Below are positions 36,905-45,939 of a stretch of 64,000 bases of DNA, in pieces (position 1 is the first letter of the stretch; the number at the start of each line of letters is the position of its first letter). The DNA is from a bacterium. Lineage in GTDB: Bacteria; Pseudomonadota; Gammaproteobacteria; Burkholderiales; Thiobacillaceae. Made by a program: the position numbers and the translations under genes. The notes below the pieces were generated by a model. That model was not told the DNA's origin. It searched no databases and saw nothing but the letters and a program-made list of their open reading frames with translations. The DNA lies in NCBI GenBank assembly GCA_009772925.1, contig WOUQ01000004.1:82592-146591 (forward strand), read 5' to 3'.

Positions 36905-37570
36905 ATGGATCCCTATGAGGAATCCCCGATCGAGTTCCATTCCTATCGCGACTCCGTCAACCAACGTCCGGGCTTGTATTTCGGTGACCTGGAGGACGGG
37001 ACGGCGTATGCGCTAATCGTAGAGGAACTGGTAAGCGCGGTCTTGTGGTGGAAAACCGGCGCCAACCTGAGTTTGACTCTGGAGCCGGAACTGATCGAGC
37101 TCGCCTGCCGTGCGGAGTTGCCTGGCGGCGCTGCACCGGCTACGTGGCCCGGTTTCCGACCCTTATTTGTGTTCGGCAAGGGCATGGCCAGCCTCGCATT
37201 CACGCGGTTTACCAATCCCCTGCATATGCTTGCCGCCGCTTGTCGCCAGTCCATGTGGGAACTGCGCGACCGGCACGGCGAAGAATCGGCCCTGTTCGAT
37301 GAGGGGCGCTGCCGGATGGCGGCGTTTGTCGCGCCCGAGTTGCCCCGGGAGTTTTGCTTCCGTGCCTCGTTGCGCATCGGTACCGAGCGCCTGACATTCG
37401 CCCCGGCGAGCCTGGAGCAGGTTGCCCGGCGCATCCGTTACCAGGACGGCCCCCAGGCGGCGGCCTATTGGGGCTGCGTCACCGTGCGGGACATGGAAAG
37501 CGAGGAAACCCGCGTGGTGATCGTCACCGAGCCGCCGCACCTGCCTAGAGCGAATTGGCGGCCGGCGTGA
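36905..37570 (+). CDS. GyrB/ParE ATPase-domain-like protein with lost ATP-site motifs
   Basis: This 221-residue soluble protein begins with a GyrB-like N-terminal segment: SVNQRPGLYFGDLEDGTAYA compares with the GyrB pattern [20 protein letters not shown]. Weaker resemblance to the rest of the GyrB N-terminal module follows (LAAACRQSMWELRDRHG; SLEQVARRIRYQ; GCVTVRD). The ATP-site residues do not survive: VVDNAIDE reads VEELVSAV, and no DxGxGxP or GGLHGVG is present. AGGAGG sits 5 bases before the ATG. The upstream region is unusually AT-rich. A 66-codon gene with its own ribosome binding site follows 33 bases later. Role unknown; a non-catalytic gyrase/topoisomerase mimic is speculative. Confidence 0.6.
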   Translation: MDPYEESPIEFHSYRDSVNQRPGLYFGDLEDGTAYALIVEELVSAVLWWKTGANLSLTLEPELIELACRAELPGGAAPATWPGFRPLFVFGKGMASLAFTRFTNPLHMLAAACRQSMWELRDRHGEESALFDEGRCRMAAFVAPELPREFCFRASLRIGTERLTFAPASLEQVARRIRYQDGPQAAAYWGCVTVRDMESEETRVVIVTEPPHLPRANWRPA

Positions 37571-37603
37571 TCCGCAAACGGTCTCTTTCTGCAAAGGGAG
37601 CCC

Positions 37604-37801
37604 ATGTACAGGGTCTATGCGGCCGTGCTTCGCGATGAAGAAAAGGACCGCCGTTTCGTCGGCGCCACGGAAAGCGAGTTCGAAGACAAGCACATGGCCA
37701 ACGTGGCGACCTGTGCCTAGGCGGATTACGCCTATGTGAAATCCTTCGGTGAAGACACCGTGTTCTTCATCGAGAAGCCGTTCGAGGAATATAAAGGCTG
37801 A
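37604..37801 (+). pseudogene. 66-codon gene interrupted by an amber codon
   Basis: After an AAAGGGAG ribosome binding site the frame reads MYRVYAAVLRDEEKDRRFVG onward to codon 38, hits TAG at 37718-37720, then continues in frame for 26 sensible codons (ADYAYVKSFGEDTVFF, ending FEEYKG) to TGA at 37799. Composition on both sides is alike, so the amber looks like a point mutation, sequencing error or readthrough site. No family recognised. Likely cotranscribed with the GyrB-like gene. Confidence 0.55.
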
Positions 37802-37839
37802 CTCCGCGCCGTTTCCGGGCGGGAGGAAGGCTCGCCGCA

Positions 37840-39864
37840 TCAGGCGATATCTTCCAGAGCCGCCTGCTGTTCCAGCCATTCCGCCTCCAATTGTTCCAGT
37901 TCCTTGATGATCTGTGCCTGCTCGTAGAGGGCATGCTTGAGGCTGTCTTTGTTGGCGTCGGCATAGATGGCGGCATCCGCCAGTTGCGCGTCCAGGGCGG
38001 ACTTGCGGGTGTTGAGGCGGTCCATCAATTCCTCCAGGCGCTTGATGCGGGCCTCGATGGGCTTGCGCTGCGCGGACAGGCGCTGGCGGGCTTCGGCTTC
38101 CTGGCGCTTCTGCTCCTTGCGATCGCCACTCTCCCGCGTCGGTTCCGGTTTGGCTTCGGAGGTGGAGGCGGGCGCTTCCGGCTTCGCCAGCTTGGTCTTG
38201 AACAGCCAGTCGCGATAGTCGTCGAGGTCGCCGTCGAAGGGTTTCAGGCCGCCGTCTGCGACGATGAGGAATTCGTCGGTGGTGGCGCGCAGCAGGTGGC
38301 GGTCGTGCGAGACCAGCACCAGGGTGCCCTCGAACTGGGCCAGGGCGACGGTCAGGGCTTCGCGGGTTTCCAGGTCCAGGTGGTTAGTGGGTTCGTCCAA
38401 GAGCAGCAGGTTGGGGCGCTGCCAGACGATCAGGGCCAGGGCCAGGCGTGCCTTCTCGCCGCCGGAGAAGGGGGCGATGACTGTGGTGGCCATGTCGCCG
38501 GCGAAGTTGAAGCCGCCGAGGAAGTTGCGCAGATCCTGCTCCCGCGCGGTGGGGGCGAGTTTTTGCAGGTGCCAGAGCGCTGACTGGTCGTGGCGCAGCA
38601 TCTCCACCTGATGCTGGGCGAAATAGCCTATGGCCAGGCCTTTGCCCAGGGTCACCGTGCCGGACAAGGGCGGTAACTCCCCCACCAGGGTCTTGATCAG
38701 GGTGGACTTGCCGGCGCCGTTGACGCCCAGCAGACCGATGCGCTGGCCGGCCTGGAGGGTGAGATTGAGATTTTGCAGGATGACTTTGCTCCCCTCCCCC
38801 GCCGGGGGAGGGGCTGGGGGTGAGGGAGAAACGTTTGCGGTCATGTAACCATTGTTCCCTCTCCCCATCCCTCCCCCGGCGGGGGAGGGAGCCAACAAAT
38901 ACCCCGCCGTCACCTCCTCCAGCACCAGCAACGGGTTGGGTGCCCGCTCCGGCTCGCGGAATTCGAAGCTGAAGGCGGCGGCGGCGTGGATGGGAGCCAG
39001 ATCCTCCATCTTCGCCAGCATCTTCATGCGGCTTTGCGCCTGCTTCGCCTTGGTGGCCTTGGCCTTGAAGCGGTCGATGAAGGATTGCAGGTGGGCCCGT
39101 TCGCGCGCCTGCTTTTCGTAGGCAGCCTGCGACAGGGCTAGGTGGATGGCGCGCTGCTGTTCGAAGGCGGAATAGTTGCCGCCGTAGCGCACGAGCTTCT
39201 TCTGGTCGATGTGAGCGATGACGTTCACCACCCCGTCCAGGAAGTCGCGGTCGTGGGAGATGATGATCAGCGTGCCCGCATAGCGCTTGAGCCAGTCCTC
39301 CAGCCAGAGGATGGCGTCCAGGTCGAGGTGGTTGGTGGGCTCGTCCAGCAGCAGCAGGTCCGAGGGGCACATCAGGGCCTGGGCCAGGTTGAGGCGCATG
39401 CGCCAGCCGCCGGAAAAGCTGGCCACCGGCTGGGCCAGTTGTTCCCGCGCGAAGCCCAGGCCGGCCAGCAGTTGCTCGGCGCGCGAGCGCGCCGTGTAGG
39501 CATCCGCGTCGGACAGTGCGGCGTGGAGCTCGCCGATGCGGTGGCCGTCATGGGCCGCCTCGGCGGCCGCCAACTCCTGTTCCAGTCGGCGCAGGGTGGT
39601 GTCGCCGTCGATGGCGTAGTCCAGGGCGCAGCGTTCCAGGGCCGGGGTTTCCTGGGCCACGTGGGCGATGCGCCAGCGGGCGGGGAAGTCCAGGTCGCCC
39701 GCGTCCGCGTGCAGCTCGCCGCGCAGCAGGGCGAACAGGCTGGACTTGCCGGAGCCGTTGGCGCCGATGAGGCCCACCTTCTCGCCCGGATTAAGGGTGA
39801 TATCGGCCGCGTCCAGCAGGGGCTTGGTGCCGCGGATGAGGGTGAGTTTCTGCAGGCGGATCAT
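37840..39864 (-). CDS. ABC-F ATPase of the YheS/Uup group with an in-frame repeat insertion
   Basis: This 674-residue protein has two ABC domains: Walker A GANGSGKSS (34-42) and GVNGAGKST (380-388), signatures FSGGWRMRLNLAQAL and FSGGEKARLALALIV, Walker B LLLLDEPTNHLDL twice, and a C-terminal coiled coil (about 575-674) as in YheS/Uup. ABC-F proteins act on ribosomes. Residues about 323-359 (Pro/Gly/Ala-rich, with PSPAGGG and PPAPPPAGEG) are an extra loop at the start of the second ABC domain, encoded exactly by the palindromic repeat doublet at 38789-38891. E. coli YheS has 637 residues, consistent with a 37-residue gain. Confidence 0.9.
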   Translation of the reverse strand: MIRLQKLTLIRGTKPLLDAADITLNPGEKVGLIGANGSGKSSLFALLRGELHADAGDLDFPARWRIAHVAQETPALERCALDYAIDGDTTLRRLEQELAAAEAAHDGHRIGELHAALSDADAYTARSRAEQLLAGLGFAREQLAQPVASFSGGWRMRLNLAQALMCPSDLLLLDEPTNHLDLDAILWLEDWLKRYAGTLIIISHDRDFLDGVVNVIAHIDQKKLVRYGGNYSAFEQQRAIHLALSQAAYEKQARERAHLQSFIDRFKAKATKAKQAQSRMKMLAKMEDLAPIHAAAAFSFEFREPERAPNPLLVLEEVTAGYLLAPSPAGGGMGRGNNGYMTANVSPSPPAPPPAGEGSKVILQNLNLTLQAGQRIGLLGVNGAGKSTLIKTLVGELPPLSGTVTLGKGLAIGYFAQHQVEMLRHDQSALWHLQKLAPTAREQDLRNFLGGFNFAGDMATTVIAPFSGGEKARLALALIVWQRPNLLLLDEPTNHLDLETREALTVALAQFEGTLVLVSHDRHLLRATTDEFLIVADGGLKPFDGDLDDYRDWLFKTKLAKPEAPASTSEAKPEPTRESGDRKEQKRQEAEARQRLSAQRKPIEARIKRLEELMDRLNTRKSALDAQLADAAIYADANKDSLKHALYEQAQIIKELEQLEAEWLEQQAALEDIA
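38789..38891. repeat. Inverted pair of GC-rich palindromic elements inside an ABC-F gene
   Basis: Two hairpin elements (38789-38832 and 38855-38891) face each other across a 22-base spacer. Each combines a C-run/G-run palindrome with a tail read as GGGGTGAGGG or its complement, the same layout as 1883-1923. The doublet resembles REP/BIME structures but lies within a coding region and is translated without a stop. Confidence 0.75.
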
Positions 39865-39910
39865 GGCTATGCCGCCTTGGCGGCGAAATGCGCCGGGAGA
39901 GGCCCCGTGC

Positions 39911-42900
39911 TCACGGCAACGGCGCCAGCAAGGCCGCCAGGTCCGCCTCGCCGAACTTGTCCATGCCCTGGGCATCCTCGGACAGGATGCCGGCGGCCAA
40001 CTCGGCTTTCTTCTCCTGCAGGGCGAGGATCTTCTCCTCGATGCTGCCGGCGACGATGAGCTTGTAGACGAACACCGGCTTGGTCTGGCCGAGGCGGTGG
40101 GCGCGGTCGGTGGCCTGGTTCTCCACCGCCGGGTTCCACCACGGGTCGTAGTGGATGACGGTGTCGGCGGCGGTGAGGTTGAGGCCGACGCCCCCGGCCT
40201 TGAGGCTGACCAGGAAGATCGGGGCTTCGCCGTCCTGGAAGCGGCGGATCGGGGTTTCCCGGTCCTGGGTGGCGCCGGTGAGTTCCACGTAACCCAGGCC
40301 GGCCTGGTCCAGTTCCGCGCGGATCAGGTCGAGCATGCTGGTGAACTGCGAGAACAGCAGCACGCGCCGGCCTTCCTCCACCAGTTCCGGCAGCATGGCC
40401 ATGAGCAGGTCGAGCTTGGCGCGTTCGCGGACGTCGCGCGCGCTCGCCGACTTCAGCAGGCGCGGGTCGCAACAGACCTGGCGCAGCTTGAGCAGGGCGT
40501 CGAGGATGACGATGCGGCTGCGGTTGAGGCCGAGGTCGGCGATGGCTTCGCGCACCCGCGCGTCCATGGCGCTGCGCACGGTTTCGTAGAGGTCGCGCTG
40601 GCCCCCCTCCAGTTCGACGGTGCGCAGGATGGTGGTCTTGGGTGGCAGTTCGCGCGCCACTTCCTCCTTGCGCCGGCGCAGGATGAAGGGCCGCAGGCGC
40701 CGCGCCAGCAGTGCGCGGCGGGCGTTGTCGCCATGTTTCTCGATGGGCGTGCGCCAGGCGCGGGCGAAGGACTTGGCGTCGCCGAGAAAGCCGGGCAGCA
40801 GGAAGTCGAATTGCGCCCACAACTCGCCCAGGTGGTTCTCCAGCGGCGTGCCGGTCAGGCACAGCCGGTGCCGCGCCTTGAGCCGGCGCACCACCTGGGC
40901 GGCCTGGCTGCCGGCGTTCTTCACGGTTTGCGCCTCGTCGAGGATGAGCAGGTGGTACTCCTGCTTCTCCAGCGCCTCGTGGTCGCGCCAGAGCAGGGGG
41001 TAGGTGGTGAGCGCGACGTCGTGTTCGGCAATGTGCTCGAACTGGGCGTGACGGTCCTTGCCGTGCAGGGAGATCACCCTGAGGCCCGGCGCGAAGCGCG
41101 CGGCCTCGTGCTTCCAGTTGAAGATGAGGGAGGTGGGCAACACCACCAGGGCCGGCCTGTCCAGGCGGCCGGCCTGCTTTTCCGCGAGCAGGTGGGCGAG
41201 GGTCTGCGCGGTCTTGCCCAGACCCATGTCGTCGGCCAGGATGCCGGAAAGATCCTGTTCGCGCAGGTATTGCAGCCAGGCCAGGCCTTCCTGCTGGTAG
41301 GGCCGCAGTTCCAGGGCAAAGCCGGGCGGCGTTGGCACTGGCTTGACGCCACCGGTGCGCAGCAGGCGGTCCGCCAACTGGCGCACGGCATCCATGCCGC
41401 GCAAGCGCCAGCGGCCCGACTCGGCCAGTTCCGCCAGGCGCGGCGCGTCAAGGCGGGCGACGCGGATGCGGCCGTCCTGCTGCACGCCGCCGTCGAACAG
41501 ATCCAGCAGCGTGCGCGCCAGTGGCTTCAAGCGTTCCGCCTTGACGCGGATGCGACGGCCGTCGGGTCCGTCCAGGGCGACGGTGGCCTGGTCGGGAATG
41601 GCTTCCAGGGTGCGCAGATCCAGCCAGCGCGGCTCGCGGTTGAACAGCCCCACCAGCAGCGGCGCCAGGGCCAGGCGGCGGCCTTCGACGACGATGCCCA
41701 TGGACAGGTCGAACCAGCCCGGCGCGGATTCGCCGATCTCCGCCTGCCAGTCCTCGACGTCCACGTACTCGTGGCGGAAGTCGGCGGGCAGTTCCACTTC
41801 CCAGCCGGCCTCGCGCAGTCGCGGCAGCAGGGTGGATTTGAAGTCCTCCCAGTCGGCCTCGCTGGCCAGGCCGAAGCTGGGCCTGGGCAGCGGGCGGGCG
41901 GCATAGATCACGTGCGGGGGAATCTGCGTGAAACCCAGTTCCGCCAGGCATTCGATCAGGCGGGCCTCGGCCACCGCGTCACGGCGCACGCGCACGGTTT
42001 CGCCGCTGGCGAGGGTGGCGAATTCGCGTTTCTCATCGAGGCCGAAGCGATGCTCGCCATAGCGGAACACCGGCACCGCGTAATCGAACAGGCGGCGGTT
42101 CCATTCATCGCTGTAGTCGCGATAGCCGGACAGGCCGTAGATGTGGGCGGTGACCACCTGCAGGATGGGCGCGAGGGGCGCTTCGATCAGGCGGAAGGCG
42201 TCGCTGTCCAGGGCCGGCGCCGGCAGGTCGGGGGCGACTTCGGCCAGCGTGGCGGCCACCACCTGGGCCTCCGAGGGCGAGAGGGCGGGGCCGGTGAGCA
42301 ACTGCCTGACCAGATGCGGCGGCACCTGGGTGCGCAGCACTCCGGTCTCGCCGGCCAGCGGGTCCAGGTACCAGGGCGGATCCAGCGGAATCGCGCGGGC
42401 CGATTCCGGCCGACTGCTCAGGCGCGCGTGCAGGCGTCCGCGCGCGTCCGGCCGCCAGGCCAGGGTGGCGTTGCGCTCCGCGCCCAGCCGCCATGGCAGC
42501 CGCGTCTCGCGGTCCATCAGCCAGCGGCTGGTGGCCAGCATGCGGCGCAGCACCTCGTCGCCCTGGCGGCCGTCGATGGCCAGGGCATCGCCGTGGCGCT
42601 CGCGCGGGTGATGGTTCCAGAGCAGGCGCAGGATGAACAGGTCCTCTTCGTCGACGAACTGCGGCGGCGTGGTCAGCGCCCGCTCGAAGCCGATCCAGTG
42701 CTGCAGGGCGCCGGTGGGACGGCCCAGCGTGTCGGTGCGCGCCTTGTAGCAGTTGACGCGGTAGTCGCCGCGCGCGTCGGGGCCGTCCAGCAGGTAGAAC
42801 AGACGGAAGCTGGGCGCCGCCTTGGTGCGCTTGACCTCCTTGGGGGTGTCGGCGAGTCGGCGCAGTTCCTGCACCCAGTTCAGCACCTCGGGCCGCACCT

Positions 42901-43222
42901 GGTCCGGGTGTTCGCGTTCCTCCAGGGCCTTCAGCAGGACCGCCGCCGCGTGCTTGCAGTGGCCGCCCACCGGGCACGAGCAGTAGAAGCGGGGACGCAG
43001 GTCGCCCGACTGGGCGGGCTGGAAGCGGATGTCGACGCGGTAGGGGCGGGGCCGTGTGCCCTTGACGGCGGCGGTGATGGTTTCCGCCTCGACGCGCAGG
43101 TCCTCGACGGCGTCCAGATAGCCGCGGCCCTTGGTCACCACCCAATCGCCCAGCCAGGCCACCACGTCCTTGGCGGCGTAGCGGGAGGTGGGGTCCTGGG
43201 GGGCGGGATCCTGGGCGCGCAT
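39911..43222 (-). CDS. SWIM zinc-finger SNF2-family helicase
   Basis: This 1103-residue protein has an N-terminal SWIM zinc finger (FYCSCPVGGHCKHAAAVLLK), a long middle region (about 120-630) without clear motifs, and a SNF2 ATPase at about 640-1103: motif I ADDMGLGKTAQT, II ILDEAQTVKN, III LTGTPLENHLGELW, V FLVSLKAGGVGLNLTAAD and VI NQATDRAHRLGQ. Such bacterial RapA/HepA-like enzymes translocate on double-stranded DNA; the SWIM-SNF2 pair suggests nucleic-acid remodelling. ATG 43222 starts just before the SWIM domain. It is 46 bases upstream of the ABC-F gene. Confidence 0.9.
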   Translation of the reverse strand: MRAQDPAPQDPTSRYAAKDVVAWLGDWVVTKGRGYLDAVEDLRVEAETITAAVKGTRPRPYRVDIRFQPAQSGDLRPRFYCSCPVGGHCKHAAAVLLKALEEREHPDQVRPEVLNWVQELRRLADTPKEVKRTKAAPSFRLFYLLDGPDARGDYRVNCYKARTDTLGRPTGALQHWIGFERALTTPPQFVDEEDLFILRLLWNHHPRERHGDALAIDGRQGDEVLRRMLATSRWLMDRETRLPWRLGAERNATLAWRPDARGRLHARLSSRPESARAIPLDPPWYLDPLAGETGVLRTQVPPHLVRQLLTGPALSPSEAQVVAATLAEVAPDLPAPALDSDAFRLIEAPLAPILQVVTAHIYGLSGYRDYSDEWNRRLFDYAVPVFRYGEHRFGLDEKREFATLASGETVRVRRDAVAEARLIECLAELGFTQIPPHVIYAARPLPRPSFGLASEADWEDFKSTLLPRLREAGWEVELPADFRHEYVDVEDWQAEIGESAPGWFDLSMGIVVEGRRLALAPLLVGLFNREPRWLDLRTLEAIPDQATVALDGPDGRRIRVKAERLKPLARTLLDLFDGGVQQDGRIRVARLDAPRLAELAESGRWRLRGMDAVRQLADRLLRTGGVKPVPTPPGFALELRPYQQEGLAWLQYLREQDLSGILADDMGLGKTAQTLAHLLAEKQAGRLDRPALVVLPTSLIFNWKHEAARFAPGLRVISLHGKDRHAQFEHIAEHDVALTTYPLLWRDHEALEKQEYHLLILDEAQTVKNAGSQAAQVVRRLKARHRLCLTGTPLENHLGELWAQFDFLLPGFLGDAKSFARAWRTPIEKHGDNARRALLARRLRPFILRRRKEEVARELPPKTTILRTVELEGGQRDLYETVRSAMDARVREAIADLGLNRSRIVILDALLKLRQVCCDPRLLKSASARDVRERAKLDLLMAMLPELVEEGRRVLLFSQFTSMLDLIRAELDQAGLGYVELTGATQDRETPIRRFQDGEAPIFLVSLKAGGVGLNLTAADTVIHYDPWWNPAVENQATDRAHRLGQTKPVFVYKLIVAGSIEEKILALQEKKAELAAGILSEDAQGMDKFGEADLAALLAPLP

Positions 43223-43335
43223 GGAGGGGCTGGCCGGGAGTGTGCGGGGGAACTTGATGGCGAACGGGGCATTATGCCCCGAAACGGCGGCGTCCCGCCA
43301 AGTCTGGAACGTTCGAGCCCTGCTGAAATGGGCGC

Positions 43336-43887
43336 TTAGCGCCGGCGGCCGAACAGGCCGGCCAGCACACTCGCCAGCCAGGCGGCCAGCAGCGCCCATT
43401 TCAGCAGGGCGGCGGCGCAGGCCGGCAGCGCGACGACGAGCGCGCCGCCGGCGATCAGGAGCAGGTGCAAAACGTTTTCCAGCAGGTCGGCGGCCGCAGC
43501 CAGCAGCGGCAGCCAGGCCGTGACGTGGCCGCCATGAGCGCCCCGCCGCAGGCCCCCGCCCAGGCGTTCGCCGAGGGCGGCGAGGGCGAGGCCGTAGGCG
43601 GGAGCGAAGGCCATGTCCCAATAGAGGCTGAGGCGGGCGTGCTCCAACATGAATGCATCCCAGCTTGCCAGGATGGTCTGCACCGCGCCCGCGCCGCAGG
43701 CGAATTGCAGCGACAGGATACCCAGGGGCGCGGCGGAGGTGACTAGCGCGTCGGAGTGGGCGCGCATGGGTTCGCCCAGGACCAGGGCGAGCACGGCCAG
43801 GCCAAGGAGGCCGGGGATGCTCCGCAGGGCGCGCGCCGGGGCGGGCGGCAGCAGGGCGAGAGGCGGACTGCGCAGGAAGGAGAACAT
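43336..43887 (-). CDS. Hypothetical membrane protein
   Basis: This 183-residue protein has four or five hydrophobic segments rich in Ala and Leu, and ends in RRR. An internal conserved-looking part (ILASWDAFMLEHARLSLYWD, then MAFAPAYGLALAALGERLG) suggests a real family, but I cannot name it. It is upstream of the SNF2 gene on the same strand (113 bases away). Confidence 0.6.
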   Translation of the reverse strand: MFSFLRSPPLALLPPAPARALRSIPGLLGLAVLALVLGEPMRAHSDALVTSAAPLGILSLQFACGAGAVQTILASWDAFMLEHARLSLYWDMAFAPAYGLALAALGERLGGGLRRGAHGGHVTAWLPLLAAAADLLENVLHLLLIAGGALVVALPACAAALLKWALLAAWLASVLAGLFGRRR

Positions 43888-43979
43888 GAACCCAGTGTCG
43901 AGCGTGCCTGCCGGCTTGGCAAGCGCTTGCCGGTGCCGGACGTGTTGACGCCGCCCACCCCAAGTTGCAGTCTGTGGGC

Positions 43980-44003
43980 CTCACCCCTCACCCCTCACCC
44001 CTC
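43980..44003. repeat. CTCACCC heptamer array touching a start codon
   Basis: Three perfect copies of CTCACCC (43980-44000) plus CTC end at the ATG of the cyclase gene (44004). They replace the ribosome binding site region; no purine-rich SD is seen. A related array (CTCACGC/CTCACCC) is inside lpdA at 57241-57266. Confidence 0.75.
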
Positions 44004-45722
44004 ATGCGCCGCCCCATCCGCCTGAAAATCTTCGGCATCACCCTGGTGCTGCTGGCCCTCATGGTGATCGTGACCTGGCTGTCGGTGCTCAACTCGCGCC
44101 AGCTCAACAACCAGGTGCGGGCGCTGTCCGACTACTACCTGCCGCTGCAACAGCAGGTGGCCAGCGTGGAAATCCTGGTGCGCCAGCAGATGGTGCACAT
44201 GGAGCGGGTGTTGCTGGGCATGCAGGCGGCCAGTCCCGATCGGGAATTCCTGGACAGGGAATCGCGCGGCTTCGATGACCGCGGCGTCAACGCCGACCAG
44301 ATCGTCGATTCCTCCCTGCGCATGCTGGGCGAGACGGAAGCCGACCGCGGCCTGGAACTGGACCGCGTCACCCTGGCCGTGCTCGGCAAGCAACTGCCGG
44401 CCGTGCAAACCGCGCGCCAGGATTTCCACCGGACGTTCCGCCTCTACCAGATCGAGGCGGAGGAGGGCACCCGGCGTTCCGCCGGCCTGGTCCGCGAGAA
44501 CCTGCTGCGCGAGAAGGACAAGCTCGACGGCGAGATCGGCAAGGCCATCGACCTGCTCAACAAGCTCACCGCCGACACCGCCGCCCGCGCCAAGGCGGAA
44601 GAGGAGAAGTCGGTGCGGCTGAACTGGCTGATCACCGCCATCGCCACCGTCGTCGGCCTCATCTTCGCCTGGCTGGTGAGCCGCTCGCTGGTTGAGCCCA
44701 TCCTCCGCCTGCTCAAGGGCACCCAGTCAGTGGAGCACGGCGACCTGCAGGTGGAAGTCCTGGTGCAAACGCACGACGAGCTCGCCACCCTGGCCGACTC
44801 CTTCAACCATATGGTGCTGGGCCTGCGCGAGAAGGAACACATCAAGGCCACCTTCGGCCAGTACGTCGATCCGCGCATCGTCCGCCGCCTGCTCGACAAG
44901 CGCCTGCCCGCCGAAGGCGGCGAGCGCCACGAGATGAGCGTGTTCTTCTCCGACCTGGCAGGTTTCACGCGGCTGTGCGAGGGCCTCACCCCGGACGCCG
45001 CGGTGCGCTTCCTCAACCGCTACTTCGCCCTCATGGCCGAGGTCATCCGCGCCCGCCAGGGCATCATCGACAAGTACATCGGCGATTCCATCATGGCCTT
45101 CTGGGGCCAGCCCTTCACCGACGAAGCCTCGCACGCCAGCCTGTGCTGCGAGGCGGCCCTGGACCAGCGCGACCGCCTCGACGACTTCCGCGCCGACCTG
45201 CCCAACCTGCTCGGCATCCGCCACGGCCTGCCCGATGTGCAGGCGCGCATGGGCATCGCCAGCGGCGAAGTCCTGGTGGGCAACATCGGCTCGGAAACCG
45301 CGCGCGGCTACACCGTCATCGGCGACACCGTGAACCTCGCCTCGCGCCTGGAACAGGCCAACAAGTTCTATGGCAGCCGCATCCTGGTCAGCGAAGCCAC
45401 CCGCAAGCTCGCCAGCGACAACTTCGTCTTCCGGGAACTCGACCTCCTGCGCGTGATGGGTCGCGAAGAATCCGAGCGGGTGTTCGAACTGCTCGGACGG
45501 CGCGGCGATGCCGCCGCCCAGTCCCTCGCCACTAGTTTCGAAGCGGGCCTGGACCGCTACCGCGCGCGTGACTGGGACGGCGCCGAACAGGCCTTCAACG
45601 AGTGCCTGAAGCAGAGCCCGGACGACGGTCCCAGCCGGGTGTTCCTGGACCGCATCCGCGTCTTCCGGGAAACCCCGCCGCCCGGCGATTGGGACGGAGT
45701 GTGGGTGGCGCTGGGGAAATAG
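44004..45722 (+). CDS. Membrane-anchored class III adenylate/guanylate cyclase
   Basis: This 572-residue protein has a transmembrane helix (10-30), a sensor coiled-coil (31-205), a second helix (208-226), a HAMP domain (about 227-280) and a class III cyclase domain with metal Asp317 (SVFFSDLAGFTRLCEG) and Asp361 (IIDKYIGDSIMAFWG), then GYTVIGDTVNLASRLEQA. A short TPR-like tail (YRARDWDGAEQAFNECLK) ends it. It should make a cyclic nucleotide in response to a periplasmic signal. The ATG at 44004 abuts a heptamer array and lacks a recognisable ribosome binding site; an in-frame ATG at 43965 is the alternative. Confidence 0.9.
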   Translation: MRRPIRLKIFGITLVLLALMVIVTWLSVLNSRQLNNQVRALSDYYLPLQQQVASVEILVRQQMVHMERVLLGMQAASPDREFLDRESRGFDDRGVNADQIVDSSLRMLGETEADRGLELDRVTLAVLGKQLPAVQTARQDFHRTFRLYQIEAEEGTRRSAGLVRENLLREKDKLDGEIGKAIDLLNKLTADTAARAKAEEEKSVRLNWLITAIATVVGLIFAWLVSRSLVEPILRLLKGTQSVEHGDLQVEVLVQTHDELATLADSFNHMVLGLREKEHIKATFGQYVDPRIVRRLLDKRLPAEGGERHEMSVFFSDLAGFTRLCEGLTPDAAVRFLNRYFALMAEVIRARQGIIDKYIGDSIMAFWGQPFTDEASHASLCCEAALDQRDRLDDFRADLPNLLGIRHGLPDVQARMGIASGEVLVGNIGSETARGYTVIGDTVNLASRLEQANKFYGSRILVSEATRKLASDNFVFRELDLLRVMGREESERVFELLGRRGDAAAQSLATSFEAGLDRYRARDWDGAEQAFNECLKQSPDDGPSRVFLDRIRVFRETPPPGDWDGVWVALGK

Positions 45723-45939
45723 CGGCGGAGGGGTGAGGCCCGCAGGGTGGCTGATGTTCTCGGGGATGTGGCGCGGAGGGCTGTTATCGCGCTTCTACTG
45801 GGCCTTGGGGAGTAGGTGGGTCATTGGCTCAGATTTCGCCTAAGCCGACTGCCAACAATTCCAAAAGTGCTTCAACCGCCTCATATCTGCTTTGGCCACC
45901 CTAGAATAAAAGCATGTTGATTTTTCTTTGGGCGTGGTC

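Noticed and set aside
39668-43339. A 1223-codon plus-strand frame opposite the SNF2 and ABC-F genes
   Set aside because: Antisense to convincing helicase and ATPase domains; no start signal and low-complexity composition.
43223-43984. N-terminal extension of the SNF2 protein to 1357 residues
   Set aside because: The extension is the out-of-frame overlap of a separate membrane protein gene; ATG 43222 sits just before the SWIM domain.
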